Under the pieces are notes generated by a model, which saw nothing but the letters and a program-made list of their open reading frames with translations, searched no databases and had not been told where the DNA came from. From assembly GCF_014651115.1 (NCBI RefSeq), contig NZ_BMWG01000002.1, positions 186,001 through 250,000 of the forward strand: a stretch of 64,000 nucleotides of DNA, given 5' to 3'. Positions 54,406 through 63,591 of the stretch are shown piece by piece. The DNA comes from Streptomyces inusitatus (lineage in GTDB: Bacteria > Actinomycetota > Actinomycetes > Streptomycetales > Streptomycetaceae). The first letter of the stretch is position 1; every line of letters starts with the position of its first letter. The position numbers were made by a program, and so were the translations under genes.

Positions 54406-55494
54406 ATGTTGCGATCGAGCGGGGGACAGCCCCCGGAGCCTGCCGTCCCCGGGGCGGGCCGGCCGTCGGAGCCGTTGCCGCCGACGGCTTCTGACCCCGC
54501 GTCACGCGATGCCGGGCCGGGCGCGGGGCGGGCCGGGAGGTCCGCCGGTCCCGAGGCGGCCGCGCGCAGGGCGGAGCGGCGGGCCGGGCGGATCACCGCC
54601 GGGGCGACGGAGCTGGAGCGGCGGCTGTCGGATCTGCTGCGCGGCGGCCTGGCGGAGGCCGAGCGGTCGGGTCATGGACTGTGGGAGGAGACGGCGGCCC
54701 GCATGGTCGACGCCCAGGCCCCGGGGCTGGCCGCGCGGGTGCGGGAGTTGGGCGCGCTCCCCGGCTCCGGTCCCGGCTGGCCGGTGCGGCTGCTGGAGGA
54801 GTGCGCGCTGACCCATCTGCTGGACGCGGCCTGGCTGGGCGTCGACCGGCTGCCGGAGCCGCTGGCCGCGACCGTGCGCGCGAGGGTCGGCCTCACCGCG
54901 CCCGCCGCAGGCCGGCCGGTCCACGACCATTGGCTGGTCCTCGCTCAGTGCGACTCGTCCGACGGGAAGATCATCACCCGCCGTATCTGGGTGTACGGGC
55001 GGGAGTCGGGGCGCGTCGCGCTGCTGCTGTCCTTCGGCGCCGGGGGCGGCTCTCCCCGGCTGGCGCTGCCGGTGGGCATGGCCGTCGAGGCCTGGCTCAC
55101 CCCCCATCTGGGGGGCGGCGGGCTCCGGGCGGAGCTGGGCGAGCCGGTGGGGCCGCCCGTCCCGATCGACGCGCCGCCGCGCGGCGGACCGGTGTCGGCG
55201 GCGCTGGACGCGTACGGGCACGCGCTGCGGGCGGATCCCTGGCTGGACGCCTGGCCGGTGACGCTGGCGGAGGTGATACCCGTCCCGTACGGCGGTGGCT
55301 GGCAGTTGGCGGACGCGCACGGCGGGGACGCGCTGCCCATCGCACCGGCCGCGCTCTCCCGCCCCGGGCTGTGGAGACTCGCGGCGCTCTCCGGCGGAGG
55401 CCCGGTGACCGTGTTCGGCGAGTGCGGTCACCGGGGTGTGACCCCGCTGACCGCGTGGTCGGCGGACGGCCCGGAGGCGGTGCCCCTCGTCTGA
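54406..55494 (+). CDS. SWIM zinc-finger family-like protein lacking the SWIM motif
   Basis: From EAAARRAERRAGRITAGATE onwards (LWEETAARMVDAQAPGLAAR, VRELGALPGSGPGWPVRLLE, TVFGECGHRGVTPLTAW), the protein follows the C-terminal part of streptomycete SWIM zinc-finger proteins that occur in this cluster. The usual N-terminal CxCx(n)CxH region is missing; instead there are about 45 Pro/Gly/Arg residues. Leaderless ATG at 54406; 362 residues. The assignment is from my memory of the family and is moderate in confidence. It is followed by the DUF5691 gene. Confidence 0.72.
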   Translation: MLRSSGGQPPEPAVPGAGRPSEPLPPTASDPASRDAGPGAGRAGRSAGPEAAARRAERRAGRITAGATELERRLSDLLRGGLAEAERSGHGLWEETAARMVDAQAPGLAARVRELGALPGSGPGWPVRLLEECALTHLLDAAWLGVDRLPEPLAATVRARVGLTAPAAGRPVHDHWLVLAQCDSSDGKIITRRIWVYGRESGRVALLLSFGAGGGSPRLALPVGMAVEAWLTPHLGGGGLRAELGEPVGPPVPIDAPPRGGPVSAALDAYGHALRADPWLDAWPVTLAEVIPVPYGGGWQLADAHGGDALPIAPAALSRPGLWRLAALSGGGPVTVFGECGHRGVTPLTAWSADGPEAVPLV

Positions 55495-55591
55495 CACGCC
55501 CCGGCCCACGGCCCGATTCCCGCCGCCCCGCCGCCCGTGCGGCCCGCGCCACCCGCTGACCGCTGACCCGCCGCCCCTTACGGAGGACGCC

Positions 55592-57241
55592 TTGACCAGA
55601 AGCACCAGCGTCTCGCTGTGGGAAGAACTCGTCACCTCGGCCCTGCTCGGCACCGACCGCCGTACACCGCCCCGGGCGGTCATGGCCCAGGGCGGCGAAG
55701 CGCCCGTCGCCCTGCTCGACGCGGCGGCGCTGCACACCGTGCGCCGGAGGGCGGGGCTGCTGCCCGCGCCGGCCGCCGCCCGGCCGGAGCCGGCGGCGCG
55801 CGACGACCGGCCGCTCCTCCCGGAGGCGGCGTGCGACCGGCTCGCACAGCTGCTGGCCGGCCGTTCGGCCTCGTCGGCGGGCGGCCGCCGAAGCGCGGCT
55901 CCGGATCTGACGGAGCTGCTGCCCCAGTGGCTGGCCACAGCCAATGAGCAGGGCTATCGGCCCCCGCCGCCGCTGCTTCCGGCACTGTTGGACGCGGCCC
56001 GGGCGCGGACGGATCTGCGGCCCCGGGTGCTCGCCTTCGCCGGGGCCCGGGGGCTGTGGCTGGCCCGGTTCAACCCGGAGTGGCGGTTCGCGCTGCGCAG
56101 CGCCTCGGGCCAAGGCGTGCCGCTTCCCGAGACGACCGACGCCGAGGCGGTCCGGAGGCTGTGGGAGGAGGGACTCTTCGCCGAGCGGGTCGCGCTGCTG
56201 ACGGCGGTCCGGGAGCGGGACCCGGGCGACGGACTGGCCCTGCTGTCGGGAAGCTGGGCGACGGAGCGGGCCGAGGACCGGCTGATGTTCCTGGACTCCC
56301 TGCGGACGGGTCTGTCCGACGCCGACGAGCCCTTTCTGGAACGGGCGCTGGCCGACCGCAGCCGCAATGTGCGGGCGACGGCGGCCGAGCTGCTCTCGGC
56401 GCTGCCGGACTCGGCGCTGGCAGGCCGGATGGCCGCGCGCGCCTCGTCCTGCCTCGGGATGGACCACAGCGGCGAGAGACCCGCGATCGCCGTGGAGGCC
56501 CCGCACGAGTGCGACACGGCCATGCAGCGCGACGGGGTGCCGCCGACCCCTCCGACGGGCCGGGGCAACCGGTCCTGGTGGCTGGGGCAGTTGGTGGCCG
56601 CGGCCCCTCTGTCCACCTGGCCGGGGAGGTTCGGCGGGCGGACGGCGCGCGAGATCGTGGCGCTCCCGGTCATGGACGGCTGGCGCGAGGAGCTCCATGC
56701 GGCCTGGTGCCGTGCGGCGGTGCGCCAGCGCGACGCGGAGTGGTCCCGGGCCCTGCTGGGAGCGCCCGGCATCCCCTCGGAGGCCGGCCCTGGCACCTCC
56801 TCACTCGCCGAGCGGGCGAAGCTGCTGACGACGGTCCCGGAGCGGGAGCGGGCCGACTGGGTCGCGGAGTTCATCGCGGCGCACGGGCTGTCGGAGGCGT
56901 TCCAGCTGCTGGGCGTCTGCGCGGTGCCCTGGTCCGGCCCGCTGGGCGGCGCGGTGGTCGACGCGCTCGGCACCGCCCGGGACACGGGCGGCTACCCCTG
57001 GAGTTTCAGCGGGGTGATGGGGCTGGCGGAGCGGTGTCTGGACCCCTCGGAGGCCGGGCGGCTCACCCTGCTGACGGGGGCCGCGGACGGGACGGGGAGT
57101 TCGCCGTCCGGGGCCGGGGGCTACTGGTCGGAGGCCTTCCAGCGACTGGCCTCCACCCTCCGGCTGCGCGCCGCCATGCACCGCGAACTGACCTCTCCGC
57201 CGCCGGACAAGGCCGCGGACCCCGGCGTCCGAGGCCCTTGA
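55592..57241 (+). CDS. DUF5691-family protein
   Basis: The 549-residue protein starts at a TTG with GGAGGACGCC in front. It is mostly helical with repeated HEAT-like pairs (WEELVTSALLGTDRRTPPRA; RALADRSRNVRATAAELLSA-like; SEAFQRLASTLRLRAAMHRE). DUF5691 genes accompany the MoxR/VWA cluster in many actinobacteria, and it lies 97 nt after the SWIM-like gene on the same strand, so the two probably form an operon under the damage-type promoter. Function unknown. Confidence 0.87.
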   Translation: MTRSTSVSLWEELVTSALLGTDRRTPPRAVMAQGGEAPVALLDAAALHTVRRRAGLLPAPAAARPEPAARDDRPLLPEAACDRLAQLLAGRSASSAGGRRSAAPDLTELLPQWLATANEQGYRPPPPLLPALLDAARARTDLRPRVLAFAGARGLWLARFNPEWRFALRSASGQGVPLPETTDAEAVRRLWEEGLFAERVALLTAVRERDPGDGLALLSGSWATERAEDRLMFLDSLRTGLSDADEPFLERALADRSRNVRATAAELLSALPDSALAGRMAARASSCLGMDHSGERPAIAVEAPHECDTAMQRDGVPPTPPTGRGNRSWWLGQLVAAAPLSTWPGRFGGRTAREIVALPVMDGWREELHAAWCRAAVRQRDAEWSRALLGAPGIPSEAGPGTSSLAERAKLLTTVPERERADWVAEFIAAHGLSEAFQLLGVCAVPWSGPLGGAVVDALGTARDTGGYPWSFSGVMGLAERCLDPSEAGRLTLLTGAADGTGSSPSGAGGYWSEAFQRLASTLRLRAAMHRELTSPPPDKAADPGVRGP

Positions 57242-57306
57242 GGACGATCCTCGCGCCATCGGCCCGGGCACCCGGCCCGGACCGGACCTCAGCCGCAGTT
57301 CACACC

Positions 57307-57720
57307 TCAAGCACCCGCCGGCTGGCGAACGTTCGCGTTCACCCACTCCACGATCGACCCGGTCGTCGCACCCGGCGTGAAGATCTCCGCCACGCCCAGC
57401 TCCTTCAGCGGAGCGATGTCCGCCTCGGGGATGATCCCCCCGCCGAAGACCTTGATGTCCTCCGCCTCGCGCTCCTTCAGCAGCTCGATCACCTTGGCGA
57501 ACAAGGTGTTGTGCGCCCCCGAGAGAATCGACAGGCCGATCGCGTCCGCGTCCTCCTGGATCGCCGTGTCCACGATCTGCTCCGGCGTCTGATGGAGCCC
57601 CGTGTAAATGACCTCCATACCCGCGTCGCGCAGCGCCCGCGCGATCACCTTCGCCCCGCGGTCATGGCCGTCGAGCCCCGGCTTGGCCACCACAACGCGG
57701 ATCGGACCAGTCACACCCAT
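57307..57720 (-). CDS. icmB: Cobalamin-binding small subunit of acyl-CoA mutase (IcmB/MutB C-terminal domain type)
   Basis: The 137-residue protein is a free-standing B12-binding domain: DxHxxG at residues 17-22 (DGHDRG), with His19 as cobalt ligand, then [11 protein letters not shown] and [11 protein letters not shown]. Such proteins pair with a separate large subunit to make isobutyryl-CoA or related mutases. The ATG at 57720 has GGAGG 5 nt upstream. Its large subunit may be the gene cut at the left edge. Confidence 0.9.
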   Translation of the reverse strand: MGVTGPIRVVVAKPGLDGHDRGAKVIARALRDAGMEVIYTGLHQTPEQIVDTAIQEDADAIGLSILSGAHNTLFAKVIELLKEREAEDIKVFGGGIIPEADIAPLKELGVAEIFTPGATTGSIVEWVNANVRQPAGA

Positions 57721-58085
57721 CACTGCCTCCACACACCCGGCTCCACCGCAAGTGAACGAACGTTATCTCCAGCATCTCGCACCGGGCCGTTTCACGGAGG
57801 ACCCCGAGGGGGAAATCACACAGTGGGACATGTTCGCCATGCGTCGTATCCGCACCGGCGGCGTCGGCCGCACCGGCCGCGCGGATGCGCCGCGAGGGAG
57901 CCGCTTCAGGGCCGCGTTCCCCGTGCCGTGAGCCGCACGGCACGCCGGCACGGCACCACAGCCGTGGACAGAAGCCGACACGGAGAAAGCGCCGATCGGG
58001 ACCCGCGCCCGGGCAGCGTTGAAGGGGCCCCACGAGGGCATGCGGAGGACGACGGAGTCCCCGCGTGCCGTACGGAGGTCGGCCC
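57721..58085. other. Divergent intergenic region between icmB and lipase genes
   Basis: 365 nt without a coding frame I can support. Around 57745-57775 the composition is lower in G+C (GAACGAACGTTATCTCCAG), a likely promoter for icmB. The lipase gene is served by an obvious GGAGG near 58075. I see no other feature. Confidence 0.4.
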
Positions 58086-59090
58086 ATGAAGGTCCTGCCC
58101 CTGAGCGCCTTCCGGCTGAGAAGCCTGGCACCGGGCCCGTTCGGTCTGAGCGCCCTGAGCCTGAACCCGCTGAACCCACGGGCCGTCCGCCGGCTGGGCG
58201 GCGTCCACGATCTGCGCGCACCCGCCGTTCTCCTCCGGGCCACCGCTCTTGAGCTGGCGATACTCGCCGGGCATGTACTGCTCTACCCCACCGGCCTCAC
58301 CGCCGAGCACCCCGACCACCGGCCCGCCCCCCTCCCGGACGGCACCGAAGCGGACGATCCGGCCACCGGCGCGGACCCCCTCCCGCCCCCCGCCGACCCG
58401 CCCGGCGGCGCGGACCACCCGCCCGTGGTGATGCTGCACGGCTTCGCGGACAACCGCTCGGTCTTCGTGCTTCTCCGCCGCTCCCTCTCCCGGCACGGCT
58501 GGCGTCATCTCGAATGTCTGAATTACTCCCCCCTCACCTACGACATCCGGGCGGCCGCCGGGCTGCTCGGCCGCCACCTGGAGGAAATCGGCGATCGCAC
58601 CGGGAGCCGCGAGGTCGACATCGTGGGGCACAGCCTCGGCGGGCTCATCGCCCGCTATTACATTCAGTGCCTCGGCGGCGACCTGAGGGTGCGCACCCTG
58701 GTCACCCTCGGCACCCCGCACTCGGGCACCACCGTCGCACCGCTGGCCAGCGCGCATCCGGTCGTGCGTCAGATGCGCCCCGACTCCGGGGTCATCGAGG
58801 AACTGCGCGGACCGGCCCCCGGCTGCCGCACCCGCTTCGTGAGCTTCTGGAGCGACCTCGATCAGATGATGATCCCGATCGAGACGGCACGTATCGAACA
58901 CCCCGACCTCATCACAGAGAACGTGCAGGTCAGCGGCATTGGGCACCTCGCGATGCCGGTACACCCGGCCGTCGTGGCGGGCATCAGACAGGCCCTTGGC
59001 GCACCCTGCCCGGCGGACTCGGCGGACCCGGCGCACCCGGTGGCGGAAGTCGCCACAGTGGCCCAATCGACCACGAAACCATCGAACTAA
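58086..59090 (+). CDS. Lipase-like alpha/beta-hydrolase
   Basis: The ATG at 58086 follows GGAGGTCGGCCC. After a basic N-terminus and one hydrophobic helix (VLLRATALELAILAGHVLLY) comes the hydrolase domain: VVMLHGFADNRSVF, nucleophile GHSLGG in VDIVGHSLGGLIARYY, LGTPHSGTTVAPLASAHPVV, Asp in SFWSDLDQMM and His in GIGHLAMPVHPAV. It resembles class 2 triacylglycerol lipases. Membrane-attached or exported is inferred from the hydrophobic start. 334 residues. Confidence 0.9.
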   Translation: MKVLPLSAFRLRSLAPGPFGLSALSLNPLNPRAVRRLGGVHDLRAPAVLLRATALELAILAGHVLLYPTGLTAEHPDHRPAPLPDGTEADDPATGADPLPPPADPPGGADHPPVVMLHGFADNRSVFVLLRRSLSRHGWRHLECLNYSPLTYDIRAAAGLLGRHLEEIGDRTGSREVDIVGHSLGGLIARYYIQCLGGDLRVRTLVTLGTPHSGTTVAPLASAHPVVRQMRPDSGVIEELRGPAPGCRTRFVSFWSDLDQMMIPIETARIEHPDLITENVQVSGIGHLAMPVHPAVVAGIRQALGAPCPADSADPAHPVAEVATVAQSTTKPSN

Positions 59091-59177
59091 TTTCGAACAT
59101 AGGGCCAAAGCTCTGCCTGCTGCCCCCCGAAAGACGGTCGAATGCCCGTTTCCTGAATCCCCAAAACCTCAGGAAGA

Positions 59178-59213
59178 TTGTCGCCGTCGCATACCGCCGG
59201 GTACAGTCGCGGC
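59178..59213 (+). promoter_or_regulatory. Promoter and leader of the M23 peptidase gene
   Basis: TTGTCG (59178-59183), an 18-nt spacer and TACAGT (59202-59207) predict a start near 59214, leaving a leader of about 79 nt. The leader (CTGGGACC, CCCAGAACCCAGGTCC) can fold, but I do not identify a riboswitch class. Confidence 0.55.
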
Positions 59214-59292
59214 CACTGGCTTCCCTCTGGGACCCGGTGAGTTCCACTGGCCCCAGAACCCAGGTCCTGCTGCCGAGGCGAGAGAGAAGTTG

Positions 59293-60888
59293 GTGAACGA
59301 CCAGCACGCCCACGCCGGGCACGTCGGCCACGGCAACTACCCCACCGGCAGCTACGGCATCGATCCGCTCTTCGGTGCGCTGCCGGACGGCCAGGACGGC
59401 TACGAGGCCGGTCACAGCGGTCAGTACGACGTCTCCCAGTGGGACACCGGCGCGCACCAGACCGTCGGCGGCTACGACACCTACGCCGCGCCCGAGCAGG
59501 ACCAGCAGTTCCCGGCGCACGGCACCACCGGCTCTTACGACACCTCCGGCCAGTGGGACGCCACCGCGTGGAACCAGGCCCCCCAGCAGAGCCAGTTCGA
59601 GCCCGCCGCCGCGTTCGCGTACGACACCGCCGACCAGTGGACGGCCCCCACCTTCGAGAGCGGCTCCTACGACGCCACCGCGTGGAACACCGGCATCGGC
59701 GCGGACACCGGCTCGATCCCGGGTGTGGAAGGCGTCGTACCGCAGCCGTTCGCGCCCGAGCAGGAGTTCATCCCGGAGTACGGCACGGAGTTCACCGCGG
59801 AGGTCACCCCCGAGCCGGTGTCAGAACCGTCCCATGAATTCGCCGCCGAGGCCACCGGATATGAGGGGACGGGGTACGAGCCCGGTTACGAGAGCGGCTT
59901 CGAGGCCGATCTCCGCACCGAGATCATCGACCTCGGCCCCGAATCCGGTCACGGTGAGGCCGAGAGCGAAGCTCCCCCGGCCCCCCGGCCCGGCGACACG
60001 GCCAGCCTGCCGGCCATCTCCGAGGCTGACCCGGACCACGGCTACGACTCCGAGCGGGAACTGGAACTCGACCCCATCGCCGCGGTCGCACCCGTCTCCC
60101 CGCGCTCCGTCCGCCGCTCCGGCTCGGCCGGTGGCGGCCGCAGTCGCCGCCGCACCCCCGCCAAGCGTTCCGCGCTCTTCACGATCGCCGTCCCGTCCGC
60201 CTGCGTCATGGGCGTCGCGGGCATCGCCGCCGCCTCCGTCGGAAGTCTCGACGGGGGCGGTGACGTCAAGAAGAACGACACCAAGGTGACCGCGGCCGAT
60301 GTCGCCGACACCGCCGCCAAGACGGCGGCCGCCAACAACAAGATGGACACCCAGCTCGCGGCCCTGAACGCCGAGGCCCGCGACTTCGGCGACCGCGCCT
60401 CCCGCACCCAGGAGCGCATCGATCTGAAGGCCCGCCAGGAAGCCGACCGGAAGAAGCGCGTGGAGGCGGCCGAGCGGCGTGAGGCACTGCGTCCCAAATT
60501 CGCCGTGCCGGTCAAGAGCCAGGGCCTGAGCACCTACTACGGCGAGTCCGGCGTCAACTGGATGGCCCTGCACACGGGTATCGACTTCCCCGTGCCGTAC
60601 GGCACCAATGTGTTCGCCGCGAGCGACGGCACCGTCCGTACGCAGTACAACGGCGCCTACGGAAACATGATCATCCTGACCGCCCCCGACGGGACCGAGA
60701 CCTGGTACTGCCATCTGAGCAGCGCCAAGATCCGCTCCGGCACGGTCAAGGCCGGGGATGTCATCGGATACGCCGGAAACTCCGGCAACTCCACCGGCCC
60801 GCATCTCCACTTCGAGGTCCGGCCGGGCGGCGGCTCCACGATCGACCCGCTCCAGTGGCTCCGCAGCAAGGGCCTGGACCCGACCTAG
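59293..60888 (+). CDS. M23-family peptidoglycan endopeptidase with long N-terminal tail
   Basis: The GTG at 59293 begins VNDQHAHAGHVGHGNYPTGS. About 270 residues are Tyr/Gly/Asp/Glu-rich and disordered with repeats such as TTGSYDTSGQWDATAWNQ, followed by a membrane helix (LFTIAVPSACVMGVAGIAAA), a helical, Lys/Arg/Glu-rich segment, and a C-terminal M23 domain with zinc motifs HTGIDFPVPYG (HxxxD) and HLHFEVRPGGG (HxH). It would cut peptidoglycan peptides outside the membrane while its tail stays inside. 531 residues. Confidence 0.93.
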   Translation: MNDQHAHAGHVGHGNYPTGSYGIDPLFGALPDGQDGYEAGHSGQYDVSQWDTGAHQTVGGYDTYAAPEQDQQFPAHGTTGSYDTSGQWDATAWNQAPQQSQFEPAAAFAYDTADQWTAPTFESGSYDATAWNTGIGADTGSIPGVEGVVPQPFAPEQEFIPEYGTEFTAEVTPEPVSEPSHEFAAEATGYEGTGYEPGYESGFEADLRTEIIDLGPESGHGEAESEAPPAPRPGDTASLPAISEADPDHGYDSERELELDPIAAVAPVSPRSVRRSGSAGGGRSRRRTPAKRSALFTIAVPSACVMGVAGIAAASVGSLDGGGDVKKNDTKVTAADVADTAAKTAAANNKMDTQLAALNAEARDFGDRASRTQERIDLKARQEADRKKRVEAAERREALRPKFAVPVKSQGLSTYYGESGVNWMALHTGIDFPVPYGTNVFAASDGTVRTQYNGAYGNMIILTAPDGTETWYCHLSSAKIRSGTVKAGDVIGYAGNSGNSTGPHLHFEVRPGGGSTIDPLQWLRSKGLDPT

Positions 60889-60928
60889 CCGAGCCCTGAC
60901 GAAGCGGCTCGTCACCGGCATCGCGCGA

Positions 60929-60958
60929 AAAGCCCCGGGGCAGCGGCCCCGGGGCTTT
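60929..60958. terminator. Bidirectional terminator between M23 gene and pcrA
   Basis: AAAGCCCCGGGGC pairs with GCCCCGGGGCTTT (13 bp) around loop AGCG and ends in a short T-run in each direction. It lies 40 nt after the M23 stop and before the pcrA stop. Confidence 0.85.
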
Positions 60959-60967
60959 CCCATGAGA

Positions 60968-63430
60968 TCAGAGCTTCTCGACCGGCGCGTACCTCAGCAG
61001 CAGCCGCTTCGGCTTGGTGTCCCCGAAGTCGATCGTGGCCTGGGCGTCCGAGCCCGATCCCTTGACCTCGACCACGGTCCCCAGACCGAACTGGTCATGG
61101 GTGACCCGGTCCCCGACCGTCAACGAGATCACCGGCTTCTCGGAGGCTCCGCCGCGCCGGGTGGCGAACCCCGAGGACGAGGCCCGGGCGGTGGTGGACG
61201 AGGACAGCCGTGAGCCCAGCCCGGACGTGGGTCCGGCGGGCGCGGCCATCGGCCCCGTCCGCTTCCACTCCAGATGCTGGACCGGGATCTCCTCCAGGAA
61301 CCTGGACGGAGGGTTGTACGAGGGCTGGCCCCATGCGCTCCGCATGGACGACCGGGTCAGATACAGCCGCTCACGGGCGCGGGTGATCCCGACGTACGCG
61401 AGCCTGCGCTCCTCCTCCAGCTCCTTCATCTGCCCGAGGGCGCGCATATGGGGAAAGACGCCGTCCTCCATGCCGGTCAGAAAGACCACGGGGAACTCAA
61501 GGCCCTTGGCGGTGTGCAGAGTCATCAGGGTGATGACTCCGGAGCCGTCCTCGTCCTCGTCGGGGATCTGGTCCGAGTCGGCGACCAGCGCGACCTTCTC
61601 CAGGAACTCCGCGAGGGTGCCCGCGCCCTCGTCCTCGGCGCGGCCCTGCTCGAACTCCAGGGCCACGGCGGCCAGCTCCTGGAGGTTCTCGACGCGGGTC
61701 TCGTCCTGCGGGTCGGTCGACGCCTGGAGCTCAGCGAGATAGCCGGTCTGCTCCAGCACGGCTTCGAGGACGACCGCCGGGCCCGCGCCGGAGTCCACGA
61801 TCGTCCGCAACTGCTCCATCAGCACATTGAAGCGCTTGACCGCGTTGGTCGAGCGGGCGGCCATGCCGTAGGCCTCGTCCACCCTGCGCAGTGCCTGCGG
61901 GAAGGTGATCTTCTCGCGCAGCGCGAGCGCGTCGACCATCGCCTCCGCGCGCTCGCCGATGCCCCGCTTGGGGACATTGAGGATCCTGCGCAACGGAACA
62001 GTGTCTTCCGGGTTGGCCAGCACCCGCAGATACGCGAGGACGTCCCGGACTTCCTTGCGCTCGTAGAAGCGGACCCCGCCGACGACCTTGTAGGGCAGAC
62101 CGACCCGGATGAAGATCTCCTCGAAGACCCGGGACTGGGCGTTCGTACGGTAGAAGACGGCGACATCGCCGGCCTTCGCGTCGCCGGCGTCCGTCAGCCG
62201 GTCGATCTCGTCGGCGATGAACTGCGCCTCGTCGTGCTCGGTGTCGGCGACATAGCCGGTGATCCGCGCGCCCGAACCCGCGTTGGTCCAGAGATTCTTG
62301 GGGCGGCGGCTCTCATTGCGCTCGATGACCGCGTTGGCGGCGGAGAGGATCGTCTGGGTGGAGCGGTAGTTCTGCTCCAGGAGGATCGTCGTCGCGTCCT
62401 GGTAGTCCTCCTCGAACTGGAGGATGTTGCGGATCGTCGCGCCGCGGAAGGCGTAGATCGACTGGTCGGCGTCGCCGACGACGCACAGCTCGGCGGGCGG
62501 CAGATCCTCGTATCCCGTGCCCACCAGCTCACGCACCAGGGTGTACTGCGCGTGGTTGGTGTCCTGGTACTCGTCGACCATGACGTGGCGGAACCGCCGC
62601 CGGTAGTGCTCGGCGACGTCGGGGAACGCCTGGAGCAGATGGACGGTGGTCATGATGATGTCGTCGAAGTCCAGGGCGTTGGCCTCGCGCAGCCGCGACT
62701 GGTACATCCGGTAGGCCTCGGCGAGCGTCTTCTCGAAGCCGTCGGCGGCCTGGTCCGCGAACGTCTCCTCGTCGATCAGCTCGTTCTTGAGGTTGGAGAC
62801 CTTGGCGGTGAACGCCTTCGGCGGGAACTTCTTCGGGTCGAGGTCCAGATCGCGGCAGACCAGCGCCATCAGACGCTTGGAGTCGGCGGCGTCGTAGATC
62901 GAGAACGACGAGGTGAAGCCGAGCCTCTTGGACTCACGGCGGAGGATCCGGACGCAGGCGCTGTGGAAGGTGGAGACCCACATGGCGTTGGCGCGGGGGC
63001 CGACCAGCTGCTCCACGCGCTCCTTCATCTCGCCCGCGGCCTTGTTGGTGAAGGTGATCGCCAGGATCTGTCCGGGGTGGACGCTGCGGACCGCCAGCAG
63101 ATGGGCGATGCGGTGCGTCAGCACCCGGGTCTTGCCGGAGCCCGCGCCGGCGACGATGAGCAGGGGCGATCCCAGGTGCACGACGGCGGCGCGCTGCTGG
63201 TCGTTGAGCCCTTCGAGCAGGGCTGCGGGGTCCACGACGGTCCTCGGCGCGCCGTCGCGGTGATAGGCGTCACGGGCCGGGGGTACGTCGAAGGCGCCCT
63301 GGAAGAGATCGTCGGGGATCTCCTCCCGGGTCTGGCCCTCGTGGTCCTCGTGGTCCTCGGGCGGCGGCGGGGGCTCCTCCGGGGTGGACTGGAGGCTCGC
63401 CAGGAACTGGTCGTCAAAGAGGCTGCTCAT
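60968..63430 (-). CDS. pcrA: ATP-dependent DNA helicase PcrA (UvrD/Rep family)
   Basis: Superfamily 1A 3'-5' helicase. Motifs in order: Q-motif LEGLNDQQRAAV, Walker A VAGAGSGKTRVL, MVDEYQDTNHAQ, VVGDADQSIYAFRGA, TLHTAKGLEFPVVFLTGMED, EERRLAYVGITRARERLYL, and a C-terminal Tudor-like tail (VGDRVTHDQFGLGTVVEVKG). 820 residues. It acts in repair and in removing RNA polymerase and RecA. The promoter matches the LexA-independent damage type (63440-63461). Confidence 0.97.
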   Translation of the reverse strand: MSSLFDDQFLASLQSTPEEPPPPPEDHEDHEGQTREEIPDDLFQGAFDVPPARDAYHRDGAPRTVVDPAALLEGLNDQQRAAVVHLGSPLLIVAGAGSGKTRVLTHRIAHLLAVRSVHPGQILAITFTNKAAGEMKERVEQLVGPRANAMWVSTFHSACVRILRRESKRLGFTSSFSIYDAADSKRLMALVCRDLDLDPKKFPPKAFTAKVSNLKNELIDEETFADQAADGFEKTLAEAYRMYQSRLREANALDFDDIIMTTVHLLQAFPDVAEHYRRRFRHVMVDEYQDTNHAQYTLVRELVGTGYEDLPPAELCVVGDADQSIYAFRGATIRNILQFEEDYQDATTILLEQNYRSTQTILSAANAVIERNESRRPKNLWTNAGSGARITGYVADTEHDEAQFIADEIDRLTDAGDAKAGDVAVFYRTNAQSRVFEEIFIRVGLPYKVVGGVRFYERKEVRDVLAYLRVLANPEDTVPLRRILNVPKRGIGERAEAMVDALALREKITFPQALRRVDEAYGMAARSTNAVKRFNVLMEQLRTIVDSGAGPAVVLEAVLEQTGYLAELQASTDPQDETRVENLQELAAVALEFEQGRAEDEGAGTLAEFLEKVALVADSDQIPDEDEDGSGVITLMTLHTAKGLEFPVVFLTGMEDGVFPHMRALGQMKELEEERRLAYVGITRARERLYLTRSSMRSAWGQPSYNPPSRFLEEIPVQHLEWKRTGPMAAPAGPTSGLGSRLSSSTTARASSSGFATRRGGASEKPVISLTVGDRVTHDQFGLGTVVEVKGSGSDAQATIDFGDTKPKRLLLRYAPVEKL

Positions 63431-63439
63431 CGCTCTCCG

Positions 63440-63461
63440 AGTCTAGGCCGCCGCACTGACA
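63440..63461 (-). promoter_or_regulatory. PafBC-type (RecA-NDp) DNA-damage promoter of pcrA
   Basis: On the minus strand TGTCAGTG (63461-63454), exactly 8 nt, then TAGACT (63445-63440), a full match to TGTCRGTG-N8-TANNNT. The ATG at 63430 is 9 nt beyond the -10, with GGAG partly in between. Confidence 0.85.
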
Positions 63462-63591
63462 ACTCGCCGCCGCATCGGCGCACCTCGTCCCGTCCCGGCC
63501 GCCCGGAGCCGCCCCGGCCCGTAGCCGGACGGATCCGTTCCGTCACCTGGCCGGTGAGTGCGGCCGGTCGGTGCGGGCGGGCTCGCGGTGG

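Noticed and set aside
59214..59292. c-di-AMP (ydaO) riboswitch in the leader of the M23 peptidase gene
   Set aside because: The leader is too short (about 79 nt), and I could not place the conserved ydaO elements; only a foldable leader is supported.
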